NCBI GenBank assembly: GCA_964594665.1
Contig: CAZQNY010000001.1
Coordinates: 100,961-164,960, forward strand
Direction of reading: 5' to 3'
Source of the DNA: BM520 sp964594665
GTDB lineage: Bacteria > Bacteroidota > Bacteroidia > Bacteroidales > BM520
Length of the DNA: 64,000 bases
Below, one piece after another: positions 17,832-26,086 of the stretch. Each line of letters begins with the position of its first letter. Position 1 is the stretch's first letter. The translations under genes were made by a program, and so were the position numbers. Under the pieces are notes generated by a model. That model was not told where the DNA came from. It did not search any database and worked only from the letters and a program-made list of their open reading frames with translations.

Positions 17832-18170
17832 TTATGCTTTCTTTTCAACAATTTCTTTATGAGGATTTCTGAAATAAATTTTGTCCTCAAGGAATTCATG
17901 AATAGCTATAAGGGTAGGCTTTGGAAGTTGTTCATAAAATTTGGCGATTTCAATTTGTTCCCTGTTTTCAAACACCTCTTCCAGGTTGTCTGCCGGTGTA
18001 GCGAACTCCTCAATTTTCTGATCCAACTCCTTTTTTATATCAAGGCCAATCTGGTTTGCTCGTTTTGCCAGAATAGCAACTGACTCATAAATATTGTCAG
18101 TTTCTTTGTCGAAGTCTCTCATTTGGCGTGTAATAGCCTCGGGATCAGTTTTTACTTTTTTATAATCCAT
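17832..18170 (-). CDS. rpoZ: RNA polymerase omega/Rpb6-like subunit
   Basis: The 112-residue protein starts MDYKKVKTDPEAITRQM and ends near LEDKIYFRNPHKE. It corresponds to the divergent Bacteroidota omega subunit of the Rpb6 superfamily, which stabilises the beta-prime subunit. The core includes YESVAILAKRANQIGLDIKKEL. Its place between bamD and coaBC is the standard arrangement in the phylum, as omega next to coaBC is in several other bacteria. Confidence 0.88.
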   Translation of the reverse strand: MDYKKVKTDPEAITRQMRDFDKETDNIYESVAILAKRANQIGLDIKKELDQKIEEFATPADNLEEVFENREQIEIAKFYEQLPKPTLIAIHEFLEDKIYFRNPHKEIVEKKA

Positions 18171-18193
18171 ACCTGTATCTTAAAAATAAACGT

Positions 18194-18985
18194 TTATTCT
18201 ACCACTGAACGAGACGCAGAAACAATTTGTTCAATACGTCCTGTATATTTACTTTCTGGAAATGCATCAATAAATGTATTGGTTGCTTCCAATGTATTCT
18301 GATACCTTTCCTTTTGTTTTTCCGCAACACTATTTTTTGCAAATTCATAATTTGCAATTACGATATAAAAGAGTACATCTTCACGGTACTTTGTTGAAGG
18401 ATAATCCTTTATAACATTATCTAAGGCCGTAAGGGCAGCTTTATATTCTTCCATTTTCAAATAAAGCTGTGCGATCTCAAAGTCTTTTTTCTCAAGCTTC
18501 GCTCTTAATTCATCAATAAGCGTATTGCATTCTTCAATGCGATTGCTTTCGGGGTAAAGATTAATGAAAAGCTGAAGTTCAGTGATTGCTTCATAAGTAT
18601 TCGTTTGATCCAGACTGGATTTCGGCGATTCGAGGTACTTGCAATAGGCACCCATAAAGGCACACTCTTCAGCATATTCACTACGGGGGAATTCTTTGGC
18701 AAACCTTTTGAAATAGTAGCTTGCCATGATATTTTCGTTTAAATTATAATAACAATATGCATTATAATAAGCCAGCATTTCAGCATTTTCAGTGCCACGA
18801 ATCAATGGTGCCACATGGTCGAAAAGCTGCAATGCCCGTGTATAATCCTCTTTTTCATAACGACTTACGCCCTCCTGATAGATAGCTTCATAATCGTTAG
18901 TTTTCAAAAGCTTGTTAACCCCATTGCACGAGGTAACAACAATAATCATTGTAATGATAATACCAATGATGCTCTTATTTTTCAT
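18194..18985 (-). CDS. bamD: Outer-membrane assembly lipoprotein BamD
   Basis: BamD is the essential lipoprotein partner of BamA in beta-barrel insertion. The 263-residue protein has a lipoprotein signal ending VVTSC with C20. It is followed by tetratricopeptide repeats (YQEGVSRYEKEDYTRALQLF, YYFKRFAKEFPRSEYAEECA, ALDNVIKDYPSTKYREDVLF). This matches the BamD/YfiO family in length and order. It heads the operon bamD-rpoZ-coaBC-DUF4835-recN. A -7-like box ends 5 nt before the ATG, so the transcript may be leaderless. Confidence 0.92.
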   Translation of the reverse strand: MKNKSIIGIIITMIIVVTSCNGVNKLLKTNDYEAIYQEGVSRYEKEDYTRALQLFDHVAPLIRGTENAEMLAYYNAYCYYNLNENIMASYYFKRFAKEFPRSEYAEECAFMGAYCKYLESPKSSLDQTNTYEAITELQLFINLYPESNRIEECNTLIDELRAKLEKKDFEIAQLYLKMEEYKAALTALDNVIKDYPSTKYREDVLFYIVIANYEFAKNSVAEKQKERYQNTLEATNTFIDAFPESKYTGRIEQIVSASRSVVE

Positions 18986-18990
18986 GGGCG

Positions 18991-18998
18991 CAAAAATA
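18991..18998 (-). promoter_or_regulatory. Possible -7 box directly before bamD
   Basis: TATTTTTG on the minus strand ends 5 nt before the bamD ATG, placing the predicted transcription start at or next to the start codon. The nearest TTG lies 26 nt upstream, longer than usual. Confidence 0.4.
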
Positions 18999-19046
18999 CA
19001 TTTTTAAATTGAATAAAAAAACGACAACAGATGAATAAATATTACA

Positions 19047-20216
19047 TTAACAGCAGGTTAAATGTACTCCTTCAGAAGGTGTCACAGGATAAAACTCAGG
19101 CGTAAAACCTGTTTTTTTTGTGTATGCAGCACATACTTCATCTATACACTGGTTTTGAATATTGTTTTTCACAAGGCATATGCAGCAGCCCCCAAAACCG
19201 GCACCTGTCATACGAGCCCCAAGAACAACAGGCAGATCCTGAAGAATCTCCACCATTGTATCTAATTCAAAACCAGTGACTTCATAATCATTTTTCAATG
19301 ACAAGTGTGATTCATTCATTAATTGTCCAAGGGATATCAGGTCACCGTCCATCAAGGCTTTTTCAGCTTTTAAAACACGGTGTTTTTCAGATACCACATG
19401 CCTGAGGCGTTGTTGTAATACAGAATCGTCTGATAATAAATTTTCAGCAGCTGCAAGATCATGAATGTTCAGATCACATAAATTATCGATATAGATTATT
19501 TCCCGGATTCTGGATAATGCATTTTGACACTGCTGATAGCGTTCATTATATTTTGATTCTGCCAGGCCACGTTTTTTACCTGTATTCACAACAAGGAATC
19601 CGTAACCATCAATTTGAGCTTTAACAAAACGGTGTCTTGGCTTGTCACACTCCAAAAAAAGCATGTGCCCGACTTCACCAAAAGAAACAGCATATTGATC
19701 CATAATGCCACATGAAACACCTACAAATTCATTTTCTGCTTTTTGAGCAAGAATAACAATATCAATTAATTCCAGGCTCAGGTTAAAGTATTCATTTAAG
19801 GCAAAAAGTGTTGCAACTTCTATACTGGCTGATGAAGACATTCCGGCTCCTGCCGGGATATTTCCGGAAAAAAGGAAATCCATTCCAATAGATGGCAAGG
19901 AGGTCTTTTCATTGAGTTGTTGGATCGCACCCAGGGGGTAATTAATCCATAAATCAGCCTTTTTGGTGTATTTTTCCGAAAGGGGTATCTGATGAACCTT
20001 ATCAGGGAAATTAAGGGAAAAAAAGCGCAACATACCTTTATTGTTGGGTCGCAGTAAAAGATGTGTTCCCATTTCAACGGGAAAAGGCATCACAGGACCA
20101 CCATTATAATCAATATGCTCACCAATAAGATTTATTCTCCCGGGGGCAAAACAGGAAGTAATTTTCTCGTTGGAAGACCCAAAGCACTGTACAAAATGTG
20201 AGGTTAAATTATGCAT
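19047..20216 (-). CDS. galK: Galactokinase
   Basis: GalK phosphorylates galactose at C1, the entry step of the Leloir pathway. Its 389 residues carry the GHMP-kinase motifs: the galactokinase signature GRINLIGEHIDYNGGPV (about 26-42), the ATP loop GAGMSSSASIEVATL and the C-terminal RMTGAGFGGC. No galT, galE, galM or sugar transporter is adjacent. The ATG directly abuts the T-run of a strong terminator-like hairpin, as discussed in the findings. Confidence 0.95.
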   Translation of the reverse strand: MHNLTSHFVQCFGSSNEKITSCFAPGRINLIGEHIDYNGGPVMPFPVEMGTHLLLRPNNKGMLRFFSLNFPDKVHQIPLSEKYTKKADLWINYPLGAIQQLNEKTSLPSIGMDFLFSGNIPAGAGMSSSASIEVATLFALNEYFNLSLELIDIVILAQKAENEFVGVSCGIMDQYAVSFGEVGHMLFLECDKPRHRFVKAQIDGYGFLVVNTGKKRGLAESKYNERYQQCQNALSRIREIIYIDNLCDLNIHDLAAAENLLSDDSVLQQRLRHVVSEKHRVLKAEKALMDGDLISLGQLMNESHLSLKNDYEVTGFELDTMVEILQDLPVVLGARMTGAGFGGCCICLVKNNIQNQCIDEVCAAYTKKTGFTPEFYPVTPSEGVHLTCC

Positions 20217-20253
20217 AAAAAAACTGTAATACCCGCAATAGAACGGGTATTAC
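20217..20253 (-). terminator. Terminator of the nrnA-FKBP operon, abutting galK
   Basis: On the minus strand GTAATACCCG and CGGGTATTAC form a perfect 10-bp stem with an 8-nt loop, followed by CAG and seven T residues. It lies 14 nt after the FKBP stop. The T-run touches the galK ATG, so it may also sit in the galK leader. Confidence 0.75.
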
Positions 20254-20266
20254 TTTATAAATATTA

Positions 20267-21577
20267 TTAATCTACGATTTCAATAAGCTCTACGTCAAAA
20301 ATAAGCGCCATGTTAGGTTCAATAATTCCACCGGGGCGCGGGCTTTCACCATATGCCAGTTCGGAAGGAATAAAGAGCTTCCACTTATCTCCTGTTTTCA
20401 TTAATTGTAATGCTTCCGTCCAGCCTTTAATTACGCCATTAACGGCGAATTCTGAGGGTTTCCCTCTCTCGTAAGAGCTGTCAAAAGTTCTTCCATCGAT
20501 AAGAGTGCCATGGTAATGCACACGAACACGACTTGATGCAGAGGGGGAATCACCATCACCAGATTGAAGCACCTTATACTGCAGGCCACTGGGTAAAACA
20601 ACAACACCATCAGCGTTAGCATTATTGGCTAAAAAGGTTTCGCTTTGTTTTTTATTCAGCGCCATTTGGCGGATTTTTTCTTTCTTTACATCGTCCTGTG
20701 ATTTGATATCAAGTATTTCAACATCATAGAGCAAAGTAGAATAGGGTTCAATAAGACCCTGGCGGCCAAATTCACCAAAAGCGAGTGATGAAGGAACAAT
20801 TAAATGAGCCACCTGACCTTTACGCATCTGCGAAATACCTTCCACAAGGCCCTTGGTATCAAAACGGCGACCAAATTCAAATTGTACAGGGCGATTTTCC
20901 TGCCAGCTGTCGAAGAGCACCGTGCCATCCATAAGCATTACCTTGAAATTAATCTCAACGACATCCCCATTTACAGGTGTTTTTCCTTTCCCGTCACGAA
21001 TATTAATGAAATAGAGTCCTGATTCGGTTGGTTTCGCAGTGATTTCATTTTGCTCAATATACTCTGCCATAACAATTGGTTCGTCAGCTTTTCTTTTATC
21101 AACACGCTCACGGAGTTCGGTTGAATGTTCTTCTTCTGACATCACTTTTGTAAGCTTAACATCAAAAACCATATTGGTATTCTCCTTAACAAATGCAGGA
21201 GCCGGTTCACCGGGCTGGCCGGCCAGTTTGGTAAAGAAATTCACCGCATCAATAAGAAATGAAGCGCTGTCGCCTTCCGACATCATGGCAACGGCAGCAT
21301 AGATATCCCCATCAAAAGTGGGTTCTTCCAGTTTCATTTCAAAGTCTCTTTTGGAGCCACGAGTGTCAAACAGAATACTATCTTCATAGGAATAAACCAT
21401 TTGAACCCTGACATAATCACCGAGGTTTGCTGCTTTATCACTGCCTGACTGGCTGTAATACTTATAAACTACACCTGTATCAGACAATTCATACCCTTTG
21501 GGATATTTTGAATTACAGGAAGTCATAGAGAGCATAACCATTGCTGCTCCCATAATAATCATTAATTTGTTTCTCAT
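20267..21577 (-). CDS. Lipoprotein with three FKBP-type prolyl isomerase domains
   Basis: The protein has 436 residues from the ATG at 21577. A lipoprotein signal ends MLSMTSC (C21). Three FKBP folds follow. The first (about 45-150) is degenerate. The second (about 195-290) contains VLFDSWQENRPVQFEFG and the third (about 340-436) contains RVHYHGTLIDGRTFDSSYERG and IPSELAYGESPRPGGIIEP. The third has the most complete active site. The likely role is folding of envelope proteins. It lies 10 nt after the second FKBP gene of the operon. The longer open frame upstream is not needed. Confidence 0.92.
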   Translation of the reverse strand: MRNKLMIIMGAAMVMLSMTSCNSKYPKGYELSDTGVVYKYYSQSGSDKAANLGDYVRVQMVYSYEDSILFDTRGSKRDFEMKLEEPTFDGDIYAAVAMMSEGDSASFLIDAVNFFTKLAGQPGEPAPAFVKENTNMVFDVKLTKVMSEEEHSTELRERVDKRKADEPIVMAEYIEQNEITAKPTESGLYFINIRDGKGKTPVNGDVVEINFKVMLMDGTVLFDSWQENRPVQFEFGRRFDTKGLVEGISQMRKGQVAHLIVPSSLAFGEFGRQGLIEPYSTLLYDVEILDIKSQDDVKKEKIRQMALNKKQSETFLANNANADGVVVLPSGLQYKVLQSGDGDSPSASSRVRVHYHGTLIDGRTFDSSYERGKPSEFAVNGVIKGWTEALQLMKTGDKWKLFIPSELAYGESPRPGGIIEPNMALIFDVELIEIVD

Positions 21578-21587
21578 TTTAAAGTTT

Positions 21588-22130
21588 CTATAGTTTTTCA
21601 ACATTGATTAGTTCTATATAATAAATCATGGTTGCTTTTGGCGGAATTTTATTTCCGTCGCCGGCCAGGCCATGCCCCAGAAAAGAAGGAATAATTATTC
21701 TGGCTTTATCGTTATTTTTAAGCAACAAAACAGCTTCTTCCAATCCGGCCACAACCTCACCTTTCCCGGTAATAAAAGTCTTAACTCCATCCTCTTTCCA
21801 ATGATATACCGTTGTTCCATTTATGAGTTTTACAGTATACTGCATTGAAACCCTGCAATTTTTTGTTACAGCGACGCCACCCGGGCTGTCATAAACCTCG
21901 TACCGGAGACCGGTGCCGGTAGTAGTCATACTCCAACCGTAGCGGGCTACGAGGTCATCAATTTGCTGAACTTCAGAAGCCACAACCTTTTTATTTGCAT
22001 CAATAAGCTGCTCGTCCAGCTGTTGTTTGTTAATGATCACCGGACTACGTTCTTTTACCCGGTTCTCCGTACAGGCAGTAACCATGAGCACAGGCAATAA
22101 AAATAACATTATACTACGAAAAAGTGACAT
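21588..22130 (-). CDS. FKBP-type prolyl isomerase lipoprotein, GldI-like
   Basis: The ATG at 22130 gives 180 residues with a lipoprotein signal MSLFRSIMLFLLPVLMVTAC (C20). One FKBP domain (about 85-178) includes SMQYTVKLINGTTVYHW, VVAGLEEAVLLLKNNDKARIIIPSFLGHG and a final IYYIELINVE. Size, lipobox and position next to an nrnA-type gene recall GldI of gliding Bacteroidota. Non-gliding relatives have it too, so motility cannot be inferred. It overlaps nrnA by 17 nt, which indicates translational coupling. Confidence 0.85.
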   Translation of the reverse strand: MSLFRSIMLFLLPVLMVTACTENRVKERSPVIINKQQLDEQLIDANKKVVASEVQQIDDLVARYGWSMTTTGTGLRYEVYDSPGGVAVTKNCRVSMQYTVKLINGTTVYHWKEDGVKTFITGKGEVVAGLEEAVLLLKNNDKARIIIPSFLGHGLAGDGNKIPPKATMIYYIELINVEKL

Positions 22131-23148
22131 CTTTATTAAGTTCTTCAGAATACAATGGTAAAAGATCTTCAAACATGCGTATGGTATCGCCCAGTTCCAT
22201 TTTTGATTCAGCACCGGCAGCATTCTTATGGCCACCACCGGTAAAATGATTGCGAGCAAAATCATTTACGGAGAAGTTACCTTTTGACCGCAATGAAATT
22301 TTTATATGCCCTACCCTTTCAGTAAAAAGTACACCCAGGTTAATGCCTTTAATGGAGAGCGTATAATTTACCAGCCCTTCGGTGTCACCAACCCGGAAAT
22401 GAAATCGCTTAAGATCCTGTTGTGTTAAATAAATATAAGCTGTTTTATGTTCTTTCAGTACTACCATTCGTTTCAGCAGGCTATACCCTAACAGGCGTGT
22501 TCTGCTTTCGGAGGAAGTACTGTAAACAAGTGTATGGATTAACTCCGGATCAGCACCAGCCCTGACAAGGTCACCGATTTTGGGGTATAAATCAGGGTTA
22601 TTGGATGAAAAGTTAAATGAGCCTGTATCGGTCATAATACCAACATAAATTCCGGAAGCAATATCTTTAGTGAGGCATTTTTTATCAGGATTAAGAGCCA
22701 AAATAATATCAAAAACTATTTCTGATGCGGAGGATGCTTCATGGGTTGAGAAATAAAGGGTAAAACCATCCTCAGGTTCCAGATGATGATCAATTAGTAC
22801 TATTGGACCGGAGTACTTATCCAGTTCTTCAGCGAAATTACCTGCACGGTGGCGGGCATTAAAATCAAGGCATATGGCCAGGTCTGCCTGATGCAAGGCC
22901 TGTGTGGCCTCATCCCTTTTTTTCTCAGCATTTACCATTTCACCAGATCCGGGAATCCAGCGTAAAAAAGCCGGAAATGCATTGGGGGTAATCATCGTGA
23001 CTGATTTACCCTGTTGTTTCAAAAACAATCCTAAAGCTGCTGTAGATCCAATGGCATCACCATCAGGATTTAAATGGGTTATTAAAACAATGTTTTTGCT
23101 TTCCGAAAGCAGGTTTCGGAATATATCAATTTTCTTTGTATCTTTCAT
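22114..23148 (-). CDS. nrnA: DHH-family phosphoesterase (NrnA-like)
   Basis: NrnA-type enzymes degrade nanoRNA oligonucleotides and/or 3'-phosphoadenosine phosphate, or cyclic dinucleotides in some members. From the ATG at 23148 it has 344 residues. Motif I is THLNPDGDAIGS, the DHH motif is VLIDHHLEP, and the C-terminal DHHA1 domain carries FTGGGHKNAAG. There are no PAS or GGDEF domains, so it is the small soluble NrnA form rather than GdpP. It is the first gene of an operon with two FKBP lipoproteins and is divergent from ndk. Confidence 0.9.
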   Translation of the reverse strand: MKDTKKIDIFRNLLSESKNIVLITHLNPDGDAIGSTAALGLFLKQQGKSVTMITPNAFPAFLRWIPGSGEMVNAEKKRDEATQALHQADLAICLDFNARHRAGNFAEELDKYSGPIVLIDHHLEPEDGFTLYFSTHEASSASEIVFDIILALNPDKKCLTKDIASGIYVGIMTDTGSFNFSSNNPDLYPKIGDLVRAGADPELIHTLVYSTSSESRTRLLGYSLLKRMVVLKEHKTAYIYLTQQDLKRFHFRVGDTEGLVNYTLSIKGINLGVLFTERVGHIKISLRSKGNFSVNDFARNHFTGGGHKNAAGAESKMELGDTIRMFEDLLPLYSEELNKDVTFS

Positions 23149-23184
23149 GCTTAAACTATCGAATGCGTCTGTATCTGCAATCAA

Positions 23185-23192
23185 CAAATGTA
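23185..23192 (-). promoter_or_regulatory. Possible -7 box for nrnA
   Basis: TACATTTG on the minus strand fits TAnnTTTG and lies 36 nt before the nrnA ATG, inside the 94-nt divergent gap with ndk. No clear -33 box is visible. Confidence 0.35.
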
Positions 23193-23242
23193 AGAAAAAG
23201 CTGTTATCCTATTTATTAATATTTCATAAAAAAACCATAATT

Positions 23243-23656
23243 ATGACGGGACGCCTGACCTTCACGATAATTAAACCTGTGGCTGTTGCCGAACGACAAG
23301 AGGGTAAAATCATTGATGCTATCTTAAAGAAAGGTTTTAACATTGTGGCTTTAAAACGACATCAACTGACACAAGAGGAAGCTGAAGATTTTTATACAGT
23401 ACATAAAGATAAATATTTTTTTACTGATTTGGTAACTTTTATGACCAGTTCACCAGTGTATTTGGGTGTTTTGGAGAAGGAGGACTGTGTAGCTCAATTC
23501 AGGAAAATAATTGGCGAAACGGACCCCCGGAAGGCTGCATCTGGTACTATCCGCAAGCGATTTGGAAAATCCCTGAGATCAAATGCTGTACACGGATCCG
23601 ACAGCGATGAAAATGCAGCCAGGGAAATTGCTCTTTTTTTCCCTGAAGTGCTATAA
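23243..23656 (+). CDS. ndk: Nucleoside diphosphate kinase
   Basis: Ndk balances NTP pools by phosphate transfer through a histidine. The ATG at 23243 gives 137 residues; a longer open frame upstream overlaps nrnA antisense and is rejected. The family features are FTIIKPVAVAE, DPRKAASGTIRKRFG and the active site NAVHGSDS with H117. It is monocistronic and converges with the XRE regulator 4 nt away. Confidence 0.96.
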   Translation: MTGRLTFTIIKPVAVAERQEGKIIDAILKKGFNIVALKRHQLTQEEAEDFYTVHKDKYFFTDLVTFMTSSPVYLGVLEKEDCVAQFRKIIGETDPRKAASGTIRKRFGKSLRSNAVHGSDSDENAAREIALFFPEVL

Positions 23657-23660
23657 TAAT

Positions 23661-24167
23661 TTATGACGGTTTATACGATTTAAATGTCCCATCCGTATAA
23701 AAAATCATAACATTTTCAATTTCACGATTCCTTTCCTCAAAATTGGCTACACCTACTTTTTTCTGTGTAACATTTGTGTCAACGGGAATCTCACTTGTAT
23801 TTACCGGGTTCTCAGGCTCTTGGTTTACAGTATTGCTACTTTTACCCTTATCCTGGCTCGTATGTTTGGTTTCAATTGTATTCAATCCTGAAAACAGATC
23901 CTGTGCAGGCAATGCTTCCCGATTCTCTGTGTCCTGTGCACTCAACGGTTGTTTACTTTTGTCAACAGGGATTTCTGCTCCTCTAAGTAGCCAATCGGCA
24001 TCAATTTCAGGAAATTCATCCAATATTTTCACAATAACATCAAGACTGGGCTTATTCCTGCCTGAAAGTATATGAGACAGCGTAGAACGCTGTATACTAA
24101 TCCTGTCAGCAAGTTGCGAAGCATTGATACCATTATCATTCATCAACTGTCTTATGCGGGTAATCAT
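23661..24167 (-). CDS. XRE-family helix-turn-helix regulator
   Basis: The protein has 168 residues. The N-terminal HTH (about 3-60) reads RIRQLMNDNGINASQLADRISIQRSTLSHILSGRNKPS. A disordered, Thr/Asn/Gln-rich linker (about 75-140) leads to a conserved C-terminal tail NREIENVMIFYTDGTFKSY that recurs in Bacteroidota regulators of this type. The targets are unknown. Direct repeats and an inverted repeat in the upstream 244-nt gap are candidate operator sites for autoregulation. Confidence 0.88.
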   Translation of the reverse strand: MITRIRQLMNDNGINASQLADRISIQRSTLSHILSGRNKPSLDVIVKILDEFPEIDADWLLRGAEIPVDKSKQPLSAQDTENREALPAQDLFSGLNTIETKHTSQDKGKSSNTVNQEPENPVNTSEIPVDTNVTQKKVGVANFEERNREIENVMIFYTDGTFKSYKPS

Positions 24168-24187
24168 GGCTGTTAATATTTATATGA

Positions 24188-24310
24188 TTCACAAATATAA
24201 ACATAATTTCACAAAAGTAAAAACACTAATTGTTTCACTTCTGTAACCGTTGGTTACTTGTGTGAATGTGGATGGTTTACAATTGTGATCATTGCTTTGT
24301 TTACAAATGT
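24188..24310. promoter_or_regulatory. Repeat-bearing control region upstream of the XRE gene
   Basis: In this AT-rich 244-nt gap the motif TTCACAAA-n2-TAAA occurs twice, at about 24188 and 24208, and each copy contains a minus-strand -7-like box (TATATTTG, TACTTTTG). An inverted repeat GTAACC-gtt-GGTTAC lies at 24243-24257. GTTTACAATTGT (24275-24286) recurs as GTTTACAAATGT (24299-24310), 24 nt apart, about two DNA turns. No gene is seen in the gap. Confidence 0.4.
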
Positions 24311-24411
24311 ATCCATCCCCCGTTACCAAGAATCAATAGATAAAACCAGTTATTAAACCTCCATTCTTTCAATGAAGATTTTATACACCAAAAAATAAAG
24401 ACAATGGAAAA

Positions 24412-26037
24412 TTAGTTTATAATTACTTTATATGCTGATAATGAGGAGTTAGTGCCAATAATTAAAACGATAATACCTCTCTGAGAGTTAGCTGAAAAAG
24501 ATGCTTCTTTACCATCGGAGGAAATATAAAGATCTGATAAGGTTATTTCGCTACCAGATAAGTTATAGGCCTTAAAATTTGTAATTGCATCATCAGCAAT
24601 AATAGAGATGGTATTTCCTGGGAACGCAGGATTTGGGTATACCCGTAAATTATGATCGGTTGAATTAAAAATATCTATATCAAGCAGAATACTAACCGCT
24701 CCTACCCCATCAGCAATTCCATATCCAAGCATATAGGATGGATTTCCTGAAGACCGTCCGGACTGTTTTAATGCACTACGGATCTCGATTGTGTTTTTAC
24801 CCGGGTCAGCCTGCATTATACAAGCTGATAATCCGGCGATGAGAGGTGAAGCAAAAGAGGTACCACTACCGAAAGTCATTCCACCAGTTGGCGTCGACAC
24901 CAGATTTCCCTGCCCGAGGGCTACAATATCAGGCTTTATTCTTCCATCAAAGGTAGGCCCTACTGAACTAAACGATGCATAAGAGGAATCTGTTTTTACA
25001 GCACCAACGGTAATAACATCTACGGCATCAGCCGGAGCTGTGATATAGTGCCAGTCATCATCACCTTCATTTCCTGCACTGGTAACCACCAGAATACCTT
25101 TTGATGCCGCTAATGAAGCAGCGATAGTAATTGGAGTTGTCTGGCCGTCCATATCTTCATACGAATGGTTTTGCGCAGGGTCATCAAAAAGAGAATACCC
25201 GAGTGAGGAGTTGATAATATGTACACCTGCACTATCGGCATATTCTGCAGCGGCAGCCCAATAATACTCTTCCATTAGGTATTCAGCATACACATCTTCT
25301 GTTCTCAGAAGATAATATTCAGCATCCGGGGCAGTACCAATCAGGTTTCCCTGATCAAGAGCGCCCATTTGAGAAAGTACAGCAGTTCCATGGCCGCTAT
25401 GAGCATAAACAGATCCCCCGTCAATAAAGTCTTTTGTGCCCAAAACCCGATTCTGTTCATACAAATGTGAGAATACATTTATCGTATCGGCACCCATAAA
25501 TCCACCATCCAGAACAGCTATTTTAATTCCTTCTCCGGTATAACCCAGGTCATGTAATGAGTCAGCATTTATCATGGCATTTTGAAGCCAGCTGTTTCCA
25601 TATTCATAGTCCTTTGCAATACCAATTATCGAATTTTCAACTATTCCAAATTTCGATGTTTTTCTGCGCTCTTGTGCATTTGTTTTTACAATATCAATAG
25701 ATGAGACAAAAGGCAGATCAATAATTTCATCTAATATGTCTAAATTCTCAATAGTAAAAAACGCACTATTAAACCATTTGCTAATCAGTACTATATCAAC
25801 ATCAAATTGATTTAATACTTTAATGTAATCAGGTGCTACAGGGAGATCATTAAAATCAATAGGAATATTGTTTTTAGTTCGCCTCGATAAGGATTCTTCG
25901 GATAAGAAATCCTGAGGAGAGTCCCATAATTTTAAAGAGGCATTCTTATCAGAGAATTGAGCTTTATAAATTTGCTGCTGTGCTGAAACTGAACCCGTAA
26001 GAATAAAGAGGAGTATAAAGAGAATTGTATTTTTCAT
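24412..26037 (-). CDS. Subtilisin-family (S8) serine protease exported by T9SS
   Basis: From the ATG at 26037 the protein has 541 residues with a signal peptide (MKNTILFILLFILTGSVSAQ). A pro-region occupies about 20-135. The S8 domain carries D177 (AVLDGG), H216 (HSGHGTAV), N323 (SAGNEG) and S394 (GTSFASP), so the triad and oxyanion residue are intact. The last 80 residues form a T9SS type A sorting domain, starting LRVYPNPAFPG and ending AYKVIIN. It should be a cell-surface or secreted endoprotease. A second ATG one codon upstream is equally possible. It ends next to the long XRE control gap. Confidence 0.93.
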   Translation of the reverse strand: MKNTILFILLFILTGSVSAQQQIYKAQFSDKNASLKLWDSPQDFLSEESLSRRTKNNIPIDFNDLPVAPDYIKVLNQFDVDIVLISKWFNSAFFTIENLDILDEIIDLPFVSSIDIVKTNAQERRKTSKFGIVENSIIGIAKDYEYGNSWLQNAMINADSLHDLGYTGEGIKIAVLDGGFMGADTINVFSHLYEQNRVLGTKDFIDGGSVYAHSGHGTAVLSQMGALDQGNLIGTAPDAEYYLLRTEDVYAEYLMEEYYWAAAAEYADSAGVHIINSSLGYSLFDDPAQNHSYEDMDGQTTPITIAASLAASKGILVVTSAGNEGDDDWHYITAPADAVDVITVGAVKTDSSYASFSSVGPTFDGRIKPDIVALGQGNLVSTPTGGMTFGSGTSFASPLIAGLSACIMQADPGKNTIEIRSALKQSGRSSGNPSYMLGYGIADGVGAVSILLDIDIFNSTDHNLRVYPNPAFPGNTISIIADDAITNFKAYNLSGSEITLSDLYISSDGKEASFSANSQRGIIVLIIGTNSSLSAYKVIIN

Positions 26038-26086
26038 CATCTGATTATTTTTAATAAAACATATCCATAGGCTCAAGGTTCACCGG

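Noticed and set aside
22904..23242. N-terminal extension of ndk by 113 codons
   Set aside because: The extension is antisense to nrnA; Ndk proteins start at the conserved segment at 23243.
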